Part shown: piece after piece, positions 58,013 through 64,000 of the stretch | How positions within the stretch are numbered: position 1 is the stretch's first letter | Layout of the letters: each line of letters opens with the position of its first letter | Assembly: GCF_016629525.1 (NCBI RefSeq) | Contig: NZ_AP024269.1 | Coordinates: 2,480,001-2,544,000 of the forward strand | Length of the DNA stretch: 64,000 nucleotides | DNA from: Kaistia sp. 32K | GTDB taxonomy: Bacteria; Pseudomonadota; Alphaproteobacteria; Rhizobiales; Kaistiaceae | Direction: 5' to 3' | Position numbers and translations under genes: made by a program | The notes under the pieces: generated by a model | The model's input: the letters and a program-made list of their open reading frames with translations, nothing else | What the model was told of the DNA's origin: nothing | Databases searched by the model: none

Positions 58013-58543
58013 CAGAAAGGAGCTCCAGGCGAGTCGGATGGGCGGACATCAAGCCATAGACCGGCGAAAACACAAGAGCCAGCCGGCAGCGCCGTTGTCG
58101 CGCCACTCTGAACAACTCTTGAGCAAAGCACCCAAGCGGCGGTCAAGCACGAAAACAGGCACCAAAGAGCGTCTTCCGAGGCTCAAATCCTAAGGTCAGC
58201 GTCGCTGTCGCAAAAAAAACGTGCTGCTCATGCACAATTTGATGACAAGCGAGATGCCTTTGGATAACGTCGGGTCATAACAAAGGACCTCGCACCAAAA
58301 GCGCGGCTCCAAACAAAGGCAACGCGGTCTAAGTCTTGGGAGGATGTCCCCTCTGGCGCGCTGAAAAGCTGCTGCCGCCGAGCTCGATAAAAATGAGCTC
58401 GATTAAAGCCAATCGAGCGAAAAGCTCGGCTTGAGGGAATGAACGCGCACTGAAAAGGCAGGAACCGTAAGGTTTCCTGCCTTTTTTATTTCGACCATCG
58501 CGTCTCGCCGCGGCGATACCGCCGGGGCCGCTGGGTGCGTTCC
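58013..58543. other. Gene-free stretch between proS and the DUF1467 gene
   Basis: No protein gene is seen. It contains the proS promoter region, a hairpin-rich part at 58378-58435 (GAGCTCGAT twice, GCTCGATT-AAAGCC-AATCGAGC) and a strong terminator. Only 13-codon or smaller frames are open. A plus-strand small RNA ending at the terminator is possible. Confidence 0.5.
58453..58490. terminator. Intrinsic terminator, strongest on the plus strand
   Basis: AAAAGGCAGGAACC-GTAA-GGTTTCCTGCCTTTTTT has a 10-pair stem with one bulge and is followed by six T on the plus strand and four T on the minus strand. It can end the minus-strand DUF1467 operon and any plus-strand transcript from the gap. Confidence 0.75.
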
Positions 58544-58804
58544 TCAGAACGCGAAGCGACCCAGCATCTCGACCGTCCAGCCCATCTTCACATAGCCGTA
58601 CCAGACGCCGTAGACGATCACCGCGCTGATGATCGAGGTGATGATCATCTTGCGGACGAGATTGAGATTGGCGGGGGCGCTCGCCGTCGTGCCGAGGACG
58701 ACGTTGCCCTCCTCCGCATGGGTGCGCACGCCGAACGGCAGCACCATGAACAGCACGAGCCACCAGACGATGAAATAGATCGCCGAGATGCTGTAGATCG
58801 GCAT
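58544..58804 (-). CDS. DUF1467 family membrane protein
   Basis: An 86-residue protein with two predicted spans: MPIYSISAIYFIVWWLVLFMVLPFG and a second one near residues 52-70 (MIITSIISAVIVYGVWYGYV). VRTHAEEGNVVLGTTASAPA between them is the DUF1467 hallmark. The function is unknown. It is seven bases after the methylmalonyl-CoA epimerase gene, an order often seen in Hyphomicrobiales. The ATG at 58804 gives the family start. Confidence 0.85.
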   Translation of the reverse strand: MPIYSISAIYFIVWWLVLFMVLPFGVRTHAEEGNVVLGTTASAPANLNLVRKMIITSIISAVIVYGVWYGYVKMGWTVEMLGRFAF

Positions 58805-58811
58805 GTTGGTC

Positions 58812-59216
58812 TCAAGCCTCCTCGAGTTCGACCAGCGTTCCGCAAAAATCCTTCGGATGCAGGAACAGGACAGGTCGGCCATGGGCGCCGATCTTCGGCT
58901 CGCCGTCGCCCAGAACACGCGCGCCATCAGCCTTCAGACGATCGCGCGCGGCGATGATGTCGTCGACCTCATAGCACAGATGATGAATACCGCCGTCGGG
59001 ATTGCGCGCCAGGAACCTGGCGATCGGCGACTCCGGGCCAAGCGGCTCCAGAAGCTCGATCTTGGTGTTCGGCAATTCGACGAAGACCGTCGTCACGCCA
59101 TGTTCGGGCAGCCGGAGGGGCTCCGACACCCGCGCGCCCAGCGTATCGCGATAGACGCGCGTCGCGGCGTCCAGATCGGACACCGCGATCGCTACATGGT
59201 TCAGTCGTCCGATCAT
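58812..59216 (-). CDS. mce: Methylmalonyl-CoA epimerase
   Basis: This 134-residue VOC-fold enzyme interconverts (R)- and (S)-methylmalonyl-CoA in propionate breakdown. It starts MIGRLNHVAIAVSDLDAATRVYRDTLGA with the metal-binding His, has DGGIHHLCYEVDDI with a second His, and ends in FLHPKDFCGTLVELEE with the metal Glu. It lies 40 bases after the RNase J gene. Confidence 0.93.
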   Translation of the reverse strand: MIGRLNHVAIAVSDLDAATRVYRDTLGARVSEPLRLPEHGVTTVFVELPNTKIELLEPLGPESPIARFLARNPDGGIHHLCYEVDDIIAARDRLKADGARVLGDGEPKIGAHGRPVLFLHPKDFCGTLVELEEA

Positions 59217-59256
59217 CGCGACGGCTCCTCACGCGGGAAAAATACCCGCCAAGGCG

Positions 59257-60936
59257 TCATACGATCGCGACGAAGACAGTGCAAAGTGGCTTTTTGCCCC
59301 AAGCCTGCCGAACGGCGGCGCGGACGGAGCGACGGATTGCCTCGCGCACCAGTTCCGGATCCCGCCGACGTGCGCGCGGAATGCTCTCGATCGTGCCGAG
59401 AACCGCCGTCATGACCGTCTCTTCGAACGGGTGACCGGTGGCGCCCTGGATCGGCAGGCCGGTCAGCGCAATCTCCGGATCGGTCGCCACCGCGCCCTTC
59501 GCGTCGAGCACCACGGACACCGCGACATGACCGGAGAAGGCCAGCTTGCGCCGCTCCGGCACGCCGACATTGTCGGCGTCGGCGATGATGTTGCCGTCCT
59601 TGTAGAGCTGGCCGAAGGGAACGTCGTCGATCTCCTCCGCCGGCCCGGGCGCGAGACGGACGATGTTGCCGTTCTCCGTCAGCACGACCTGCTTGACGCC
59701 CATGTCGCGGGCGAAGGCGGCATGCGCCCAGAGATGCATCGCCTCGCCGTGCACCGGAATGGCGATCTCGGGCCGCACCCAGCCATACATCTCGGCCAGC
59801 TCGTCGCGGCGCGGATGGCCGGAGACGTGCACCAGCCGATCGCGGTCGGTGATGACAACGATGCCCTGGTCGCAGAGCTGGTTGATGATGTTGCCGATGG
59901 CCTTCTCGTTGCCCGGAATCGGGCGCGCCGAGAACACCACCGTATCGCCCGGCGACAGGCCGACGAACTTGTGCTCGTCCTCGGCGATCCGGGCCAGCGC
60001 GGCGCGCGGCTCGCCCTGGCTGCCGGTCAGGATGGCGACCACCTTGGAACGCGGCAGATAGCCGTAGGATTCCTCGTCGAGGAAGGGCGGCAGCCCCTCC
60101 ATGTAGCCGAGCTCGGTCGCCACCTCGATGGCGCGGCGAAGCGCCCGGCCGACCACGACGACCTGGCGATCGGCGGCGAGCGCGGCCAGCGCGATCGACT
60201 TGATGCGGCCGACATTCGAGGCAAACGTCGTGAAGGCGACGCGGCCCGTCGCTTCCTTGACGATCTCGGTCAGCGAAGCGCCGACTTCGGTCTCGCTCGG
60301 GCTGCGGCCGTCGCGCATGGCGTTGGTCGAATCGCAGACGAGCGCCAGCACGCCTTCGTCGCCGATCGCCGCCAGCCGCGCCGCGTCGGTCTGCGGACCG
60401 ATGACCGGCTCGGGATCGAGCTTCCAGTCGCCGGTATGGACCACGGTGCCGAGCGGCGTGCGGATCGCGAGCGCCATCGGCTCGAGGATCGAGTGGGTGA
60501 CCGCGATGAACTCGACCTCGAAATCGCCGATCGTCACGCGATCGCCGGGAGCGACGATGGTAACCGGGATTTCGGGCGCGCCGGGCTGTGCCGCGCGCTT
60601 GGCGTTCAGAAGCCCGGCCGTGAAGGCGCTGGCATAGACCGGCAGGCGCAGGCGCGGCCAGAGATCCAGCAGAGCGCCGAAATGGTCCTCATGCGCGTGG
60701 GTGATGACGATCGCTTCGATGAAGTCGCGCTCTTCTTCCATGTAGCGGATATCGGGAAGCACGAGATCGACGCCCGGAAGATCCGGGCCGGCGAAACTGA
60801 CGCCGAAATCGACCGCTAGCCAGCGGCGGCGGTTCGAAGGACCATAACCATAGAGAGCGAGATTCATCCCGATCTCGCCGACACCACCCAGGGGGAGGAA
60901 GACGAAGTCGTCCATAGCTGCTTTTTTTGCGCTCAT
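59257..60936 (-). CDS. rnj: Ribonuclease J
   Basis: This 559-residue metallo-beta-lactamase/beta-CASP nuclease acts in mRNA decay and rRNA maturation, mainly as a 5'-3' exonuclease in alphaproteobacteria. The zinc motif is ITHAHEDHFGAL near residue 80; further ligands lie in THSILEP and HTGDWKLD. The beta-CASP part includes GSQGEPRAAL and HVSGHPRRDELAEM. Its start overlaps the birA stop by four bases. Confidence 0.95.
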   Translation of the reverse strand: MSAKKAAMDDFVFLPLGGVGEIGMNLALYGYGPSNRRRWLAVDFGVSFAGPDLPGVDLVLPDIRYMEEERDFIEAIVITHAHEDHFGALLDLWPRLRLPVYASAFTAGLLNAKRAAQPGAPEIPVTIVAPGDRVTIGDFEVEFIAVTHSILEPMALAIRTPLGTVVHTGDWKLDPEPVIGPQTDAARLAAIGDEGVLALVCDSTNAMRDGRSPSETEVGASLTEIVKEATGRVAFTTFASNVGRIKSIALAALAADRQVVVVGRALRRAIEVATELGYMEGLPPFLDEESYGYLPRSKVVAILTGSQGEPRAALARIAEDEHKFVGLSPGDTVVFSARPIPGNEKAIGNIINQLCDQGIVVITDRDRLVHVSGHPRRDELAEMYGWVRPEIAIPVHGEAMHLWAHAAFARDMGVKQVVLTENGNIVRLAPGPAEEIDDVPFGQLYKDGNIIADADNVGVPERRKLAFSGHVAVSVVLDAKGAVATDPEIALTGLPIQGATGHPFEETVMTAVLGTIESIPRARRRDPELVREAIRRSVRAAVRQAWGKKPLCTVFVAIV

Positions 60937-61769
60937 TTTCTCGACGTCGCCACTGAACCGAAATGAACCTCGCCGGCGGCGATGGTCCTAACCAAACCCT
61001 CGGGAGAACGCATGACGAGCCGGCCTTCCTCGTCGATCGTCTCGAACACGCCCGAGAAACTCTGCTCTCCCACCCGTACAACGACCGCTTCCCCAAGCCC
61101 GGCCGCGCGATCAAGCCAAAGACGCCGGATCGACTTGAACCCCTGCCCCTCGTCCCAGACGCGCGCCACGCTCGCCCAGGAATCGGACAGCGCCGCGAAG
61201 ACATGCGGCGCATCGATGCCGACGCCCAATCCGGCCAGCGATGTCGCAGGATATGGCAAGCCTTCCGGCGCCGCGACGACATTCACACCAATGCCGATCA
61301 CGACCGCGAGGCGCCCGTCCGGCAAGGGCTCCGCCTCGAGCAGGATGCCCGCGAGCTTGCCGCCATCGAGGAGGACGTCGTTCGGCCATTTTAGGCGCAG
61401 CCGATCGCGTCGTCCGGCCTCGCCCTGCCCCTCGAAACCATCGAGGCCGACCCGCAGGATCAGGTCCGGCGCGATGGCGCGGAGCGCCTCGTCCAGCGCC
61501 AGCCCGGCGGCAAAGCCGAGCGTGGCGGCCGTCGCGGGATTGTTCGGCACCACGACCAGCAGGCTGGCCGCGAGGTTGCCGACCGGCGTCGCCCACGGGC
61601 GGCCTCTGCGGCCCCTGCCCGCTGTCTGTTGCGCAGTCACGAACCAGCAGCGCCCGGGGTCACCCGCGCGCGCCGCTGCCAGAGCCTCTGCATTCGTCGA
61701 GCCAGCCGCCTCATACGATCTGAGGCGATACTGGCTTTCGTTTGCGACCCGGCCGAGCTTGAACTCCAT
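60933..61769 (-). CDS. birA: Biotin--[acetyl-CoA-carboxylase] ligase
   Basis: This 278-residue enzyme attaches biotin to the carrier protein of acetyl-CoA carboxylase. Its hallmarks are GSTNAEAL, TAQQTAGRGRRGRPW (biotinyl-AMP loop) and LRLKWPNDVLLDGGKLAGIL. It lacks the N-terminal helix-turn-helix of E. coli BirA, so it is not a repressor. The ATG at 61769 follows the nuoN stop by three bases; a TTG precedes it at 61772. Confidence 0.94.
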   Translation of the reverse strand: MEFKLGRVANESQYRLRSYEAAGSTNAEALAAARAGDPGRCWFVTAQQTAGRGRRGRPWATPVGNLAASLLVVVPNNPATAATLGFAAGLALDEALRAIAPDLILRVGLDGFEGQGEAGRRDRLRLKWPNDVLLDGGKLAGILLEAEPLPDGRLAVVIGIGVNVVAAPEGLPYPATSLAGLGVGIDAPHVFAALSDSWASVARVWDEGQGFKSIRRLWLDRAAGLGEAVVVRVGEQSFSGVFETIDEEGRLVMRSPEGLVRTIAAGEVHFGSVATSRK

Positions 61770-61772
61770 CAA

Positions 61773-63212
61773 TCAGAAGAAGGTCTTGGCCGCGACGCTC
61801 GCCGCCTGGCCGATCGGCCCGGCGAAGAAGACGAAGAGGATGACGAAGACGCCGGAGAGGCCGAGGACGAAGCGAAGCTCGCCGGTCATCGGCTCGAAGG
61901 CGCCCGCAGGCTCGTCGAAATACATGATCTTGACGATGCGCAGGTAGTAGTAGGCGCCCACCACGCTCGACAGCACGCCGATGACGGCCAGCACGTAGAG
62001 GTGCGCCTCGATCGCCGCCAGGAAGACGTACCACTTCGCGAAGAAACCGGCCAGCGGCGGGATGCCCGCCAGCGAGAACAGGATCATGGCGAAGATGAAC
62101 GCGATCACCGGGTGCGAGCGCGACAGGCCGGCGAGATCGTTGATCTCTTCGACCATCTGGCCCTTGCGGCGCATGAACAGGATGACGGCGAAGGCGCCGA
62201 GCGTCATGGCGACGTAGATCGCCATGTACAGGATGATGCCCTGCACGCCGGCCTGGTTGCCCGCGGCGAGACCGACGAGCGCGAAGCCCATGTGGCCGAT
62301 CGACGAATAGGCCATCAGGCGCTTGATGTTGCGCTGGCCGATCGCGGCGAAGGCGCCGAGGATCATCGAGGCGATGGCGATGAAGGTGATCACCTGCTGC
62401 CAGTCCGAAGCCGCCGGGCCCAGCGACCCGATCAGCACGCGGACGAACAGCGCCATGGCGGCAGCCTTCGGAGCGGCGGCGAAGAACGCCGTCACCGGGG
62501 TCGGCGCGCCCTCATAGACGTCCGGCGTCCACATGTGGAACGGCACGGCCGAGACCTTGAAGGCGATGCCGGCGATGACGAACACCAGGCCGAACACGAC
62601 GCCGATGGCGATCGGGCCGTTCGAGAGCGTCGTGGCGATGCCCTGGAACTGGGTGTGGCCCGTGAAGCCGTAGATCAGCGACATGCCATAAAGCAGCATG
62701 CCCGAGGACAGCGCGCCGAGGACGAAATATTTCAGGCCCGCTTCCGTCGACTTCACGGAATCGCGGTTGCTCGCCGCGACGACATAGAGCGCGAGAGACT
62801 GCAGCTCGAGGCCGAGATAGATAGCGATCAGGTCGTTCGCCGAGATCATCAGCATCATGCCGACGGTGGCGAGCAGGATCAGCACCGGATACTCGAAACG
62901 GGCGATCTTCTCGCGCTTCGAGTAGTTTACCGACATCACGATCGCGAAGCCGGAGCCGATCAGCGCCAGCACCTTCATGAAGCGGGCGAACGGATCGAGC
63001 ACGAAGGCACCGCCGAAGGTGGCGCCGTCCTCGGCCTTGAACAGCAGGACCAGGCCGGCAACCGCGACGAGCAGGACCGCCAGCGTGGTGACGAGCGGCG
63101 TCGCGCGCTCGCCGCCGAAGGCACCGATCATCAGCAGCACAAGCGCGCCGATGGCCAGGACCAGTTCCGGCAGGAACGGGGTGAGTGAGGGAAGCGTAGC
63201 GAGGTCCATCAT
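61773..63212 (-). CDS. nuoN: NADH-quinone oxidoreductase subunit N
   Basis: This 479-residue antiporter-like subunit of respiratory complex I pumps protons. About 14 predicted spans, with [16 protein letters not shown] equivalent ([14 protein letters not shown]), [22 protein letters not shown] and the Lys/Glu-bearing [20 protein letters not shown]. It follows nuoM by 16 bases. Confidence 0.96.
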   Translation of the reverse strand: MMDLATLPSLTPFLPELVLAIGALVLLMIGAFGGERATPLVTTLAVLLVAVAGLVLLFKAEDGATFGGAFVLDPFARFMKVLALIGSGFAIVMSVNYSKREKIARFEYPVLILLATVGMMLMISANDLIAIYLGLELQSLALYVVAASNRDSVKSTEAGLKYFVLGALSSGMLLYGMSLIYGFTGHTQFQGIATTLSNGPIAIGVVFGLVFVIAGIAFKVSAVPFHMWTPDVYEGAPTPVTAFFAAAPKAAAMALFVRVLIGSLGPAASDWQQVITFIAIASMILGAFAAIGQRNIKRLMAYSSIGHMGFALVGLAAGNQAGVQGIILYMAIYVAMTLGAFAVILFMRRKGQMVEEINDLAGLSRSHPVIAFIFAMILFSLAGIPPLAGFFAKWYVFLAAIEAHLYVLAVIGVLSSVVGAYYYLRIVKIMYFDEPAGAFEPMTGELRFVLGLSGVFVILFVFFAGPIGQAASVAAKTFF

Positions 63213-63228
63213 GATCCGTCCGTGTTCC

Positions 63229-64000
63229 TCACTGCGCCGCCAGCGCGAGCTTGCCGGCAGCAGAGAGCGCGGCCTGATAGTTTGTAATCAGATTGTCGAC
63301 CGCCTGCCCCGTCACGTTGAAGACGGGGGTCGGATAGACGCCGAAGAAGATCGTCAGCACGATCAGCGGCACGAGGATGGCGACCTCGCGACGCGACAGA
63401 TCGAACATCGACTTGAGCGAAGCCTTGTCGAGCACGCCGAAGATCACCTTGCGGTAGAGCCAGAGCGCGTAGCTCGCCGACAGGATGACGCCGCTGGTGG
63501 CGAAGGCCGCGACCCAGGTGTTGACGCGGAAGATGCCGATCAGGGTCAGGAACTCGCCGACGAAGCCGCTGGTGCCCGGCAGGCCGACATTCGCCATCGT
63601 GAAGACGAGGAAGGCGAAGGCGTAGAACGGCATCCGGTTGACGAGGCCGCCATAGGCCGCGATCTCGCGGGTGTGCATGCGGTCGTAGATCACGCCGACG
63701 CAGAGGAAGAGCGCGCCGGAAACGATGCCGTGCGACAGCATCTGGAAGATCGCGCCTTCGACGCCCTGCGGGTTCATCGCGAAGATGCCCATCGTGACGT
63801 AGCCCATGTGGGCGACCGACGAGTAGGCGATCAGCTTCTTCATGTCCTGCTGCATCAGCGCCACCAGCGAGGTGTAGATGATGGCGATGACGGAGAGCGT
63901 GTAGATGAACGGCGCGAAGTCGGCCGAGGCGATCGGGAACATCGGCAGCGAGAAGCGCAGGAAGCCGTAGCCGCCCATCTTCAGGAGCACGCCGGCCAGG
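63229..64000 (-). CDS. nuoM: NADH-quinone oxidoreductase subunit M, C-terminal part
   Basis: The gene runs off the right edge; about 257 codons of the C-terminal half are present. Typical pieces are [61 protein letters not shown] and [19 protein letters not shown]. It is a proton-pumping subunit of complex I, in the usual order before nuoN. Confidence 0.95.
   Translation of the reverse strand, partial: LAGVLLKMGGYGFLRFSLPMFPIASADFAPFIYTLSVIAIIYTSLVALMQQDMKKLIAYSSVAHMGYVTMGIFAMNPQGVEGAIFQMLSHGIVSGALFLCVGVIYDRMHTREIAAYGGLVNRMPFYAFAFLVFTMANVGLPGTSGFVGEFLTLIGIFRVNTWVAAFATSGVILSASYALWLYRKVIFGVLDKASLKSMFDLSRREVAILVPLIVLTIFFGVYPTPVFNVTGQAVDNLITNYQAALSAAGKLALAAQ

Noticed and set aside
58110..58124. 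GAACAACTCTTGAGC as a LexA box before proS
   Set aside because: The second half is GAGC, not GAAC, and proS is not expected in the SOS regulon.
58178..58192. GGCTCAAATCC resembling a tRNA T-loop
   Set aside because: No matching acceptor, D or anticodon stems were found around it.

Overview
The window is GC-rich chromosomal DNA of an alphaproteobacterium, most likely of the order Hyphomicrobiales (Rhizobiales). The reasons are the linked lexA-comEC-gltX-gltA-lpxB block, the long rpsB-tsf-pyrH-frr-uppS-cdsA-dxr-rseP-bamA-lpxD-fabZ-lpxA-lpxI-lpxB run, use of LpxI (not LpxH), the short prolyl-tRNA synthetase, the GTTC-N7-GTTC type of LexA box and a heme-PAS FixL. The genus cannot be read from the sequence. 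No phage, transposase, CRISPR array, rRNA or tRNA gene was seen.

Layout. 1-4000: a sugar ABC transport operon (epimerase, ATPase, permease, start of the binding protein) read on the minus strand. 4000-4850: a gene-free stretch with a duplicated palindromic repeat. 4851-6354: a VOC protein facing an HNH endonuclease gene that looks frameshifted. 6584-9710: a glycine betaine/proline type transporter, proXWV. 10261-14543: an RND efflux pump and its adaptor. 14859-18567: an MBL-fold hydrolase and TetR regulator, divergent from two SDR oxidoreductases. 18794-25469: lexA, comEC, gltX and gltA. 25733-40070: the envelope and translation cluster, transcribed from rpsB to lpxB. 40577-44216: dnaE and a 32-codon membrane ORF behind a LexA box. 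44566-48121: a DUF1269 protein, a membrane metallophosphoesterase and an AI-2E family protein. 48263-51746: an orphan receiver protein, fixJ, fixL and a fixK-type regulator. 51750-54498: sulfate uptake genes without cysA. 54665-58012: lolD, the Lol permease and proS. 58544-64000: DUF1467, methylmalonyl-CoA epimerase, RNase J, birA, nuoN and part of nuoM.

How the genes work together. The rpsB-lpxB run joins ribosome function (S2, EF-Ts, RRF), UMP kinase, isoprenoid and phospholipid precursors (DXR, UppS, CdsA), a site-2 protease, outer-membrane protein assembly (BamA) and lipid A synthesis (LpxD, FabZ, LpxA, LpxI, LpxB). Two LexA-type boxes are visible. One is at lexA itself. The other lies between the -35 and -10 of a promoter that drives a 32-residue single-span membrane ORF just upstream of dnaE, the layout expected of an SOS-induced division inhibitor such as Caulobacter SidA. 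The FixL-FixJ-FixK cascade is complete: FixL carries the heme-pocket motif, and a palindrome resembling a FixJ site lies upstream of fixK.

The most useful leads are the SOS-controlled small ORF, the frameshift in the HNH gene, the long low-complexity insert in ComEC, the orphan receiver protein beside fixJ, and the gene-free region at 58013-58543, which ends in a strong terminator on the plus strand.
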